A stretch of 64,000 nt of DNA from positions 39,544 to 103,543 of the forward strand of contig DUAE01000001.1 in assembly GCA_012960975.1 (NCBI GenBank), in the 5' to 3' direction. A model generated the notes under the pieces. It was not told the origin of the DNA, did not search any database, and saw only the letters and a list, made by a program, of their open reading frames with translations. This document shows positions 27,894 to 37,300 of the stretch, piece after piece. The position numbers and the translations under genes were made by a program. The stretch's first letter is position 1. Every line of letters begins with the position of its first letter. This DNA is from Candidatus Poseidoniales archaeon. GTDB lineage: Archaea; Thermoplasmatota; Poseidoniia; Poseidoniales; Thalassarchaeaceae.

Positions 27894-29117
27894 TCATCCC
27901 TCCTCCTCTGCTTTTTCAGCAAGTTTACGAGCTCCACTCTTCAGTCGTAGATCTTTCTTTGTTTTTGCTCCCAAGTCTTTCAACATCTCAGTTTGACGGA
28001 TTACATTTCCTCTTCCTTCAGTCAATCTATCTTTTGCCTTCTCGTAAGCGCTAGTAGCCTGACCTAATTCGAACCCTATCTCAGTAAATGATTCAATGAA
28101 GAGTACTACTTGGTCGTGAAGTGCTCCTGCTCTTTCGATTAATTTAATTTGATTTTTTGATTGGTTTTCTCTCTTCCATAATTCTTGAATCAACATTAAT
28201 GCTAACATGATTGTTGTACCGCTGACAATTTTCACTCTACGATTGCCTACAAGGTCGGTGTAGAGATCAGCATCATGGTGTAATGCAGCGATATATGCAC
28301 TCTCAAGTGGCACAACCATCAATACGAAATCCAAGGTCTGTATTGAATCCATGTGCTCATAATTTTTCGTCGATAATTCCTTTGCATGACCACGGATTGA
28401 TTTACACAAACCCTTCATTGCATTGTTAGCAGCAATATCATCTTCGGCATTTACGTATTCATTATAGGATGTGAGAGAGACCTTCGAATCGATGACGACT
28501 TGACGGTTATTTGGCAAATATATCACAAAATCAGTTCGTTTTCTGGTTTTGTCTATTGCTGTTTCCGACAATTGTTTGACATAATCTCGACCATCTACAA
28601 AACCCATGCTTTGGAGTAGATTTTCGACAACAACTTCACCCCAAGCCCCTTGAGCTTGAGAATCTCCTTTCAATGCCCTAGTCAAGTTCTGAGTATCTTC
28701 AGATAATTTTAGTCCTAAAGTCGAAATTGTTTGGACATTTTCTCGCAAGGCGGCCTCTCGTTCTATCCGTCCCTTGTCGATGCTGTCTAAAGCTCCGTGA
28801 TATTCTTTGAGAGATTTAGCAAAATCTTCTGTGACAGCTTTGAAAGATTGTTCTTTTTCTTCTCCAGCCAGTTTGACTGTTTCTTCGAATACTTCTTTCG
28901 CTGTCACTTTGAAAGCGTTCAACATTTGCTGATCATTTTTTTGAGTATTTTGACGTTGTTCATCAGTTTTGGCTTCCACTATAGCTAATGCTATTTCACT
29001 TTCAGACTTCGCTTCTTGCACCATTCTCTCAGTTTTTTGAGATAAAACCATCCACATTGCAGCAGCCGTTAAGAGAGCAGTAATTGCGATCAAGGCGAGT
29101 GTCAATGAATCGACCAT
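27894..29117 (-). CDS. rmuC: RmuC-family DNA recombination-limiting protein
   Basis: 407 residues: N-terminal membrane helix (about 5-25), long coiled coil (about 28-145), then the RmuC nuclease-like domain with QGAWGEVVVENLLQSMGF, RKRTDFVIYLPN and VVIDSKVSLTSYNEY, the PD-(D/E)XK-like core. RmuC limits inversion recombination at short inverted repeats in E. coli. It is typical of bacteria and uncommon in archaea, so probably acquired. It is followed closely by the M23 peptidase on the same strand. Confidence 0.92.
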   Translation of the reverse strand: MVDSLTLALIAITALLTAAAMWMVLSQKTERMVQEAKSESEIALAIVEAKTDEQRQNTQKNDQQMLNAFKVTAKEVFEETVKLAGEEKEQSFKAVTEDFAKSLKEYHGALDSIDKGRIEREAALRENVQTISTLGLKLSEDTQNLTRALKGDSQAQGAWGEVVVENLLQSMGFVDGRDYVKQLSETAIDKTRKRTDFVIYLPNNRQVVIDSKVSLTSYNEYVNAEDDIAANNAMKGLCKSIRGHAKELSTKNYEHMDSIQTLDFVLMVVPLESAYIAALHHDADLYTDLVGNRRVKIVSGTTIMLALMLIQELWKRENQSKNQIKLIERAGALHDQVVLFIESFTEIGFELGQATSAYEKAKDRLTEGRGNVIRQTEMLKDLGAKTKKDLRLKSGARKLAEKAEEEG

Positions 29118-29222
29118 GCAATACTGTAATCACTCAGGGTTATTGAACTCTTCAGAACCAATTCAATTTTTTCTTCTTCGACGCACCGTTTCGATTACAT
29201 AGGCAAGCCCATTACTATCGGT

Positions 29223-30371
29223 GTGGAAACATACGGCCGAGTGCATTGCGCCATTCTCGGATCGCGCGGTTTAGTCGCTCAACGCTTGCTTCAACGCTTG
29301 CTCAATCATAGTTGGTTAAACCCCGTTGCAGTCGTTGGTTCACCTTCGACAGTTGGAATGAATTTACGTGAACAAGAATGGTACCTCGATGAAGAGCGAC
29401 CAGAACTTCCTGAAATGGTTGTTAAAGGCCTTGTTGATATCGAAAATCTCATTGAAGAATTACATGAATTGGGAGTACAAATTATATTTTCAGCCTTACC
29501 TGATAATGTAGCTGAATTGGTCGAAGAAAAACTTGCATTCGCCGGATTTATTGTCATCAGTCACGCTCTTTTACACCGTCTAGAAAATCATGTGCCATTA
29601 GTTATTCCTGACGTAAACCCAAGTCATCTTTCATTGCTGAAATCGCAAGACTACGCTGCTGGAAAATTAATTTCATGTTCGAATTGCACCGTCGTCCCTT
29701 TAGCCCTTACAGTCGAACCCTTACACCGGAATTTCCCGATTGAGTCAATTCATATTACAACCGATCAGGCTCTATCTGGTGGTGGCCGTAAATTGCTTAC
29801 AAAAGGCCGTATGGGTGAACCGATTTCACCAATAATTCCCGGCGAAGCAGAAAGCGTAGAAAAAGAGCTTCGCCGAATTCTAGGAACCAATCTTCACGGC
29901 CGAATTATACCAGCTGAATTTAGCGTTACGGCAAAGTGCAAGAGAGTGGCACGAGATCATGGTCATTTAGCTAGGGTTGAGGTGAAATTTTTGGAGGAGA
30001 TTAGTGCACACGAGATTATTCGTGTCTGGCGACAATACTCTTCTAGAACTCAAGAACTTGAATTACCTTCCTCGCCAAATAAACCCATTATTTTCGTCGA
30101 TGGAAAGTTGGATATCGATGTGCATCGATGGGTAGGTAGCGATACAAAATGCCCTTCAGTAGATCCACTCGCAGCAATGTCAGTCGCTGTGGGTGAAGTA
30201 GAGGTTGTTGGTGATACTCTGCTTTACACCGTCGTTGCAGACAACACAATTCGTGGCGCCGCAGGGTACAGTGTCTTGTTAGCAGAACTTTTGCTTGTGG
30301 AGGGTATCCTTCACGATTCAAATACAATTCTTGAAAGCGAGCAAAGTAGATTAGATATGTCAATAAAATGA
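29223..30371 (+). CDS. asd: Aspartate-semialdehyde dehydrogenase, archaeal/fungal type
   Basis: Reduces aspartyl phosphate to aspartate semialdehyde for lysine, threonine and methionine synthesis. The NADP-binding ILGSRGLVAQRLL replaces the usual GxTGxVG. The catalytic Cys lies in SCSNCTVVPLAL near residue 157-160, and the substrate-binding segment GRIIPAEFSVTAKCKRV with the catalytic His in RDHGHLARVEV follows. DQALSGGGR matches the family QAxSGAG motif. 382 residues. The start is GTG at 29223. The 105-base divergent space before it shows no further element I can support. Confidence 0.88.
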   Translation: METYGRVHCAILGSRGLVAQRLLQRLLNHSWLNPVAVVGSPSTVGMNLREQEWYLDEERPELPEMVVKGLVDIENLIEELHELGVQIIFSALPDNVAELVEEKLAFAGFIVISHALLHRLENHVPLVIPDVNPSHLSLLKSQDYAAGKLISCSNCTVVPLALTVEPLHRNFPIESIHITTDQALSGGGRKLLTKGRMGEPISPIIPGEAESVEKELRRILGTNLHGRIIPAEFSVTAKCKRVARDHGHLARVEVKFLEEISAHEIIRVWRQYSSRTQELELPSSPNKPIIFVDGKLDIDVHRWVGSDTKCPSVDPLAAMSVAVGEVEVVGDTLLYTVVADNTIRGAAGYSVLLAELLLVEGILHDSNTILESEQSRLDMSIK

Positions 30372-30407
30372 GCAGCAATTCAAACGCAATCATCGTTTCG
30401 GCGAATC

Positions 30408-31022
30408 ATGCGCATCAGAAAGTTAGCGATGTTGTTATCGAAATTAGAACCTCATCCTTGCTTAGATGTCGAGTTGGAACAATATAGCACGGATGGAAAT
30501 CTAGCTGCAAGGTGGCTGACTGATATCGCTTCTTTCGGCGACCTCCCAGAAGGTTGTATCATCGCCGATTTAGGTGCTGGAAACGGCATATTAGGAATTG
30601 GTGCTTTGACTCTCGGCGCTGGTAAAACAATATTTGTTGAGAGTGATGAACAGGCTTGCAACATTACGAAACTGAATTTGAAAAATCATGGTTTCGAAGA
30701 TGTTGGCGAGGTAATTCAATCTAGTATAGGTGATGGTGAACAGTATCTCGAAGGTGTCGATTTGATTATTACAAATCCACCTTGGGGTAAACAGATTCCA
30801 AAAGCCGATCGTCCATTCCTACAATCAATTATCACCAGCGGCAAAACAGCTCATATTCTCCATAGTGCAAATGCTGTTCATATCGAACCCTTCTTCATCG
30901 CCGCTGGATGGAGAGCAGAAAAATACGGGGAGGCGGATTTTGCACTGCCGGCGAAGTATGCTCATCACAGTCGTCAACGTGACAAAACCAGAGTTGGCTT
31001 TTGGCGCATTACAATAAATTGA
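30408..31022 (+). CDS. METTL5-like N6-adenine rRNA methyltransferase
   Basis: 204 residues. LEQYSTDGNLAARWL near residues 24-38 and NPPWGKQ near 124-130 are the two family signatures: the first is specific for the METTL5 group, the second is the catalytic NPPY-type motif of N6-adenine methyltransferases. DLGAGNGILGIGAL is the SAM-binding loop. The C-terminal HHSRQRDKTRVGFWRI also matches. Human METTL5 modifies A1832 of 18S rRNA; the archaeal counterpart is expected to modify the matching 16S position. It lies 36 bases after asd. Confidence 0.85.
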   Translation: MRIRKLAMLLSKLEPHPCLDVELEQYSTDGNLAARWLTDIASFGDLPEGCIIADLGAGNGILGIGALTLGAGKTIFVESDEQACNITKLNLKNHGFEDVGEVIQSSIGDGEQYLEGVDLIITNPPWGKQIPKADRPFLQSIITSGKTAHILHSANAVHIEPFFIAAGWRAEKYGEADFALPAKYAHHSRQRDKTRVGFWRITIN

Positions 31023-31131
31023 AGCCAAAATTTGGCCTTGATTTTACTTCCTTAAATCACCTCTAGCCAAACTGAGCCTATGGCTCATCGATTCCGTCGC
31101 GTTCATAGGGGGTTGGTCGGTCGCGCGGTCA

Positions 31132-32451
31132 ATGAGTGCAGCAGTAGGTGACCTAGTGACGCCCGGCACAGCAGTCGAGATTCCATCAGGTGCCGAAGTA
31201 GGAGACGGGGTTCACGCCTCAGATTCTGGAGTTATAGCAACACTTACCGGAAAACTAGTTGAAAATGATGGTACTATCTCTGTTCAATCCAACCGCCCAA
31301 CTGCAAATATGCCTAAAATCGGCGATATTGTCATCGGTCAAGTAAATCGCTTGAATGCAAAGACCGCTGAAATCAGAATTCTTCACATCGAAAACAAGGA
31401 GGGCGGCGAGAGGGGCGTTCCGGCATTGAAATTATTTGCCGACATTTTCGTAACTGAATTTGTTGACCGATATATGCCATCAGCAGGAGATGCGATGCGC
31501 TCGCGAGATATCGTTCGCGCAAAAATTACTCAATTTGAACCGATGCTGAAAGCGAGTACTCGAAACGATCCAACCCTCGGTGTCTTGCATGCGATATGTC
31601 CGCCTTGTGGCGAACTTCTTGTGACCAGTGATAAAACTCCTGATTTCAATGTAGAATGTCCTCGTTGTGATTATACCGGATACCGTGTCCTTTCGAATGG
31701 CTTCGGTTATGGCCACGTTCTCCCTGATGGAGTTGATATTCAGTCACTGAATCGCCCCGGCGAGCGTTGGTCACCTGCTGCTGAGGGTAATCTCGGACAC
31801 GACGGGGCGCGACCATATCTCTCAGTCGTTGCAGATCATCGCCGTGGATTGGAGCATGAAATGCCTGCTAGCGCGGCGAAGATGCGCGGTGGCCGGGGCG
31901 GCGGCCGCGGAGGGCGCAGTGGAGGTGGAGATCGCCCACGCCGAGAAATGCACAAGACGGTCTGTACGATGTGCAGTTCCAAAACAGAAGTACCATTCAA
32001 ACCTACACCAGGTAAGCCAATCCGTTGTAGAGATTGTCTCAACAAGGTCAACGATGGTGAGGCAAGCAAGGAAGAATTAGCAGCAGAGCGCGAAGTATTG
32101 AAGGTAGCACGAGCGAAATCTGATGCTAACATGCCGATGAAACTCTTCGTCGGCAGCGTATCTTGGGATGCGAGTGAAGACGATTTGAGAAAAGTCTTCG
32201 CAGAGCATGGTACAGTAACTGAAGTTCACATAGCCAAAGATCGTGAAACCGGTAAATCACGTGGATTTGCTTTCATCTCTTTCCCAAACAAGAAAGAGGG
32301 TGCTGCGGCTGTGAAAAAGCTCGATGGTGCTGAATTCTTCGGCCGCAAACTGAGCGTTCAGGAATCTAATGCTGGCGGTGTTAAGCGTGGTGGAAATCGT
32401 GGTGGAAATCGTGGTGGCCGAGATGGTGGACGTCGTCCACGCCGAAACTGA
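31132..32451 (+). CDS. csl4: Exosome subunit Csl4 fused to a zinc ribbon, an RRM and RGG tails
   Basis: 439 residues. Residues about 1-190 are Csl4: an N-terminal domain (GDLVTPGTAVEIPSGAEVGDGV), an S1 domain (GDIVIGQVNRLNAKTAEIRI) and a zinc ribbon (CPPCGELL ... CPRCDYTG). It continues with a Gly/Arg-rich linker (GGRGGGRGGRSGGG), a CxxC-x17-CxxC-like zinc ribbon near 278-305 (CTMCSSKTEVPFKP ... CRDCLNKV), a full RRM near 335-412 with RNP2 KLFVGSV and RNP1 KSRGFAFISF, and a C-terminal RGG tail. Csl4 is a cap subunit that recruits RNA and polyadenylating partners to the archaeal exosome. The extra modules would add RNA-binding capacity. The frame is uninterrupted. Confidence 0.9.
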   Translation: MSAAVGDLVTPGTAVEIPSGAEVGDGVHASDSGVIATLTGKLVENDGTISVQSNRPTANMPKIGDIVIGQVNRLNAKTAEIRILHIENKEGGERGVPALKLFADIFVTEFVDRYMPSAGDAMRSRDIVRAKITQFEPMLKASTRNDPTLGVLHAICPPCGELLVTSDKTPDFNVECPRCDYTGYRVLSNGFGYGHVLPDGVDIQSLNRPGERWSPAAEGNLGHDGARPYLSVVADHRRGLEHEMPASAAKMRGGRGGGRGGRSGGGDRPRREMHKTVCTMCSSKTEVPFKPTPGKPIRCRDCLNKVNDGEASKEELAAEREVLKVARAKSDANMPMKLFVGSVSWDASEDDLRKVFAEHGTVTEVHIAKDRETGKSRGFAFISFPNKKEGAAAVKKLDGAEFFGRKLSVQESNAGGVKRGGNRGGNRGGRDGGRRPRRN

Positions 32452-32478
32452 GTTGAATTGACTCGGTTCTAAGCGAAG

Positions 32479-32503
32479 TCGTGAAGGCAGAACACCTTCA
32501 CGA
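32479..32503 (+). terminator. 9-bp hairpin between the csl4 fusion and radical SAM genes
   Basis: TCGTGAAGG (32479-32487), a seven-base loop, and CCTTCACGA (32495-32503) form a perfect stem that ends at the base before the next ATG (32504). There is no T-run after it, so a bacterial intrinsic terminator is unlikely; an RNA processing or translational element is equally possible. Confidence 0.45.
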
Positions 32504-34297
32504 ATGGTTGGGATTCGAATGGAGGGCTGGCTTGTACTCGATGGATACGAGGACGAACCAGCTGCATTCGGTGTACCAAATTATGTCGGTTTTCATATCA
32601 GATATGTCTGTGGTGTTCTCGAAGCGCGAGGAGTTCCTTACACTTACATGACAATCGATCAGTGGCGTTTGAGCCACAAAAAACGTCTCGAAGATACTGA
32701 AGGACGAGCCCAAATTAAACGCGAGTTGAGCGAACTCGATGGTGCGATCGTTTTAGCAGGTGCAATCGTGCCGGGAAAGTATATTCGTGGAACTCCTATT
32801 TCACGTGGCGAACTAGACAAATTTTTGGCGATTTTTCCATATGAACAACCGGTGCTCTGTGGCGGTTGGGCAATCAAGCATTGGCGATATGATGGATGGA
32901 CTCCTCTTCGCTCGAAATTGTTTTGTGCAGTAAATGATGTCGATGCTTCACTAGATCATTATCTCTCAACAGGTGAGTGGTCTCATAGTAAGCGCACCGC
33001 TGAGCAATGGTCCGAATGGGCGCTTGCTGGTGCGCGCTCAAAAGCAGTGACCACGCATCCTGATTTATTGACTGAAGATGGACGCGCAGGTCCATTGACT
33101 TACGAGTTGGAATTGTATCAAGGATGCGTTCGGTTCAAGCGCGGTTGCAAGTTTTGTATCGAACCAAAAAAAGGCCTACCACTATGGCGCGAAGAATCAG
33201 AGGTTTTGTCTGAAATCACAGCTGCTCTCGATAGCGGTGTCAATCACATACGTATAGGTGGCGCGACCGATATTTACACCTACAAGGCTGAAGGGGTACG
33301 CGATCTAGAATATCCGATTCCGAATCCCGAGCCGATTGCTAAAATTCTACATGGTGCTCGCGAGGATGAGCGACTCAAAATTTTCCACGTCGACAATGGC
33401 AACCCCTCTATCGTAGCAGAAAATCTCGAACCTGCTACCGAGATAACGAAAACGATGGTTAACACTCTAAGTGATGGCGCGGTTCTATCTTTTGGACTCG
33501 AATCAGCCGACCCGACCGTCCATGAAATAAATTGGTTAAATTGCAATGCTGAGCAACTTACAACTGCCATTCGCCACATCAATGAATTCGGTAAAGGTCG
33601 TGGCGAACGCGGTCTCCCTAAACTCCTACCTGGACTCAACTTCATCGCCGGTTTGAATGGTGAAACCGACAAATCTTACCAAATGAATCTAGAATTATTG
33701 CACAACCTACGTAGCCAAGGCCTGTGGTTACGCAGAATCAACATCAGGCAAGTCGAAGGGCGCGGATTTCAAGATATCTCCGAAGAACCATTCCGTGCTT
33801 TCAAAAAAGCCGTCAGAGAAGAAATTGACACAATTTTACTCCAAGAAATGTTCCCGCTCGGTACCAAACTTTCCGATGTATGGTGGGAAGCACACGAGAA
33901 CCGTATTCGTCGACCAGAACAGGTTCTTGACCCAAGTCATCGAGCCGAAGTGATTCGCGGAAAGGCAGGAATTACCTTCGGTCGTCAGATTGGAGCCTAC
34001 CCAATCCTTGTCGGGTTACCATATCTCGTACCACTCGAGGCTGGCTCCGACATTATCGTTACTGGTCATGGGGCGAGAAGCATCTCTGGAGTTGAAGCAA
34101 ATCTTTCGATAAACAAGGCAACTCAATCTCAATTGGAGGCAGTTCCAGGAATTGGGAAGAAGGCAGCTTGGCGCATTGTCAGTACACGAGCAAAAGCTAG
34201 TAGAAAATCCAAAATTCCATTCGATTCTGTGGAGGCTGCCTTTCAGGCAGCGGGCATACAAACTCCTGAGGTGGCAAAACAAGTGTTCTCAATTTGA
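32504..34297 (+). CDS. Radical SAM protein with B12-binding-like N-terminus and C-terminal HhH
   Basis: 597 residues. The cluster motif at about residues 208-218 reads C-VRFKRG-C-KF-C, i.e. CX6CX2C and not the canonical CX3CX2C. The radical SAM barrel follows (HIRIGGATDIYTY, FGLESADPTVHEINWLN, LNFIAGLNGETDKSY). The N-terminal 190 residues look like a B12-binding-type Rossmann fold. Residues about 538-565 form a helix-hairpin-helix (QSQLEAVPGIGKKAAWRIV), suggesting a nucleic acid substrate or partner. Related archaeal proteins of unknown function have similar domain order. An alternative ATG lies at 32519. Confidence 0.85.
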   Translation: MVGIRMEGWLVLDGYEDEPAAFGVPNYVGFHIRYVCGVLEARGVPYTYMTIDQWRLSHKKRLEDTEGRAQIKRELSELDGAIVLAGAIVPGKYIRGTPISRGELDKFLAIFPYEQPVLCGGWAIKHWRYDGWTPLRSKLFCAVNDVDASLDHYLSTGEWSHSKRTAEQWSEWALAGARSKAVTTHPDLLTEDGRAGPLTYELELYQGCVRFKRGCKFCIEPKKGLPLWREESEVLSEITAALDSGVNHIRIGGATDIYTYKAEGVRDLEYPIPNPEPIAKILHGAREDERLKIFHVDNGNPSIVAENLEPATEITKTMVNTLSDGAVLSFGLESADPTVHEINWLNCNAEQLTTAIRHINEFGKGRGERGLPKLLPGLNFIAGLNGETDKSYQMNLELLHNLRSQGLWLRRINIRQVEGRGFQDISEEPFRAFKKAVREEIDTILLQEMFPLGTKLSDVWWEAHENRIRRPEQVLDPSHRAEVIRGKAGITFGRQIGAYPILVGLPYLVPLEAGSDIIVTGHGARSISGVEANLSINKATQSQLEAVPGIGKKAAWRIVSTRAKASRKSKIPFDSVEAAFQAAGIQTPEVAKQVFSI

Positions 34298-34356
34298 TGC
34301 AGAGACTGGCCATTGAGGGGGAATAGTCATAGCCTCAACTTACTCGCTCATGGATA

Positions 34357-37300
34357 ATGTCTGATTCCAATTCGAAGGGTCGAATCGTAGCGCTGTCTAT
34401 TTGCTTACTATTTCTTGGAATACCCATTCTGGGAATAATTTCCGCAGATTTTTCTCAAACGGAACTTCAAAATGAAAATAAAAAGTTACTTACCCACGTC
34501 GATTCGACTATAATTCACGAGCCTGGTTCTGCTCATGGACAGGTTTTCAGCAACTCTGTTTTCGAACTGAATTCTTACTCACCGAAACTGATTATGGGTA
34601 ATGGTAGTTCGGTTGAATTCAGTTCGGCAAGCGCGGTTTTGACAACTGATTCAGTTATTTCAACCGCTGATGATTGTTCTCTTTTAGCAAATTTATCACT
34701 ATACTGTGACGGATTGAATAATTATGGTCAACTCGGTATCGGCAACACCCAACTGTCGAGTGGATATGTTAATTTCGGTGGAAAAATTCCAGCGGCACTC
34801 AGCGATGGTTCAGATCATTATTGTGTAATTCTTGATGATGGGTCGGTCAATTGCTGGGGTCGAAATAATAAGGGCCAAATCGGCGATGGGACGAATATCA
34901 ATAGGAATTCACCTGTGGCGATTGACCTTGGAACAAATAAGACAGCAGTATCGATTTCAGCCGGTCGAGATTTTACCTGCGCTCTATTGAATACTGGAGA
35001 AGTTTCGTGCTGGGGAGATAACTCATATGGCATTCTCGCTGACGGAACTACGACCGATTCTAACTCTCCGATAGTCTCCAATCATTCAACTGGACTCAAC
35101 GCGGTGGCAATTACGACTCCAGGATACAGCGTTTGCGCTATTTTCGACAACGCTTCAATTAGTTGCTGGGGGAAGTCCTACACTGTATTTTCTGTCAATG
35201 GAGCGGTTAGCGCAGGTTCAGCACAAATTGCACTTGCTAGCGGACGAACAGCCGTTGCCATCGATGGAATTAATTCCCATACTTGTGCAATTCTCGACAA
35301 CGGCTCAGCGAATTGCTGGGGAGTGAATACCTACGGGCAATTCGGTAATGGCGAGTGTTCTTCAGTTATCGTAGGAAGTGGATGTACTGGCTCGAATGGC
35401 AATATGCCAATCGAAGTTAACATGACTGGAGCGGGTTCGGTCTCTTCACTAATTGCAATCTCTGTTGGAACTGATTCAACCTGTGGGATTAATTCAGGAT
35501 ACGACCTATATTGCTGGGGCAGGCAATCAGGTGAATTCGATGGTACTAACGATTCTCTAACAATGCCTCATCTTATGAATTTCAGCGATGGTTCATCGAT
35601 AGCTTATTCGGATCAAGATATGGATAATGATGGTACGGTCAACATTCTTGATGTTCATATGGCTGGAGATGCAGATGGTGATGGGATTCCGAGCCCGACC
35701 GATCCATATCCAAACAATCCTGCACGATGGATGAATTGTGAGGAAGGGGAGTGGGGGAGACTTACTTGCACTGAGGCGAGTCCTGGGCATTATGCACCAA
35801 ACGGTGCGCTCTACCACTCAGAATGTACTTTTGGAGAATTCCAACATGCGAGTGGCCAGCCGAGTTGTAACTCAGCTTCAGCCGGACATTATGTCAATCG
35901 GGCCGCATCGAATCTTCAATACCAATGTGATCTAGGGAGTTACCAAACTGATGTGGGGCAATCCTCTTGCACTAATGCAACAGCAGGAAATCATGTCCCT
36001 CTCTTCAGTGGTGAATCCGGTGATGATGCCGGAAACTCGACCCACCTTTCCCCGATGAGTGCTGATTATTCTGCGACCATCGCTACCGATTCAGATTTAT
36101 TTGATTATTACAAGATCACAGTCCCGAAGAGTTCTGGAATTTCAGTAAATCTTTCTACTTTCAGCTCTGCTGAAGTTGACCTAATCCTCTACAATTCAAG
36201 CTTAGGCGTAATCGCTTCATCTTCCAATTCTGGATTCTACGATGACGCGAACACGAACGCAACTTCATACAGTTCAGCGTTCGATGTTTATATCGCCGTC
36301 GAGCGAGTAAACGGAACAGGCGCTTACTCATTCAAAATTTGGCTTTTCAATACCGCTGACGGAACATTGATCGGTGACCCAACTTATTCGTTAAACGTCG
36401 AATTTAGCGCACGCCAAATCGAGTGCTCAACTGGAACTTATCAACCAAATGCTGGCAGTGATTCATGCGATTTAGCAGATCCAGGATACCATGTTGCTGG
36501 AGTTGGGGCTACATCTCAAACTGCTTGTTCTGCGGGTACTTACCAACCTCAGTACGGCCAAATAAGTTGTGTCACCGCTTCGTTAGGTCATTTCGTTCCA
36601 GCTGCTGCTTCGTCATACCAAACACCTGCGAATGCTGGGTATTACGTTGCGTTGCTCGGTGCTACCTCAGAAACACCGTGCAGTGCCGGAACATATCAAC
36701 CATTGACTGGACAGTATTTCTGTAATGATGCTGATGCTGGATATTATGTCGCAAGTAGCGGCTCCGATGCACAATTCGCTTGTGGCCTTGGCACCTACCA
36801 GCCGAATACTGGCGAGACTTACTGCTTGAATGCTGCAGCGGGATATCATGTTCCAACAACGGCTGCAACAAGCCAAACCGCCTGCGGACCTGGAACTTAT
36901 CAGCCGAGTGGCGGACAGTCGAACTGCCTCTATGCGAGTCCTGGATTTTTCTCTGCTGGAAACGCTTCGACCACTCAGACTCCTTGTGTTGCCGGCACAT
37001 TTCAACCAACTACTGGCCAAACTCGCTGTTTGAATGCTGATGCAGGATATTATGTTGACATCAACGCATCGGCAACACAATTCGCATGCGGGCTTGGTAC
37101 CTATCAGCCGAATACCGGCTCGATAGATTGTATGATTGCTGAGCCTGGCCATTACGTTGGAGTTACAGGCTCACCAAGCCAGACGCCTTGCGCGGCTGGT
37201 ACATATAATCCGAATTCAGGTTCAACGTCATTTTCGGATTGTATCGCAGCGTCTACCGGCCATTATGTTCCAAATTCCGGTAGTGATGCAGAATTAGAAT

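Noticed and set aside
31020-31090. Short repeats GCCAAA-A-TTTGGC and TGAGCC-TAT-GGCTCA before the csl4 fusion
   Set aside because: Only 6-bp stems, expected by chance in a 110-base space; not strong enough to call a terminator or operator.
34313-34338. TTGAGG...CCTCAA before the giant surface gene
   Set aside because: A 6-bp repeat with a 14-base spacer is weak and has no supporting context.
36662-37152. Minus-strand frames of 115 and 161 codons opposite the repeat region
   Set aside because: They are produced by the repeat periodicity on the opposite strand and have no independent support.
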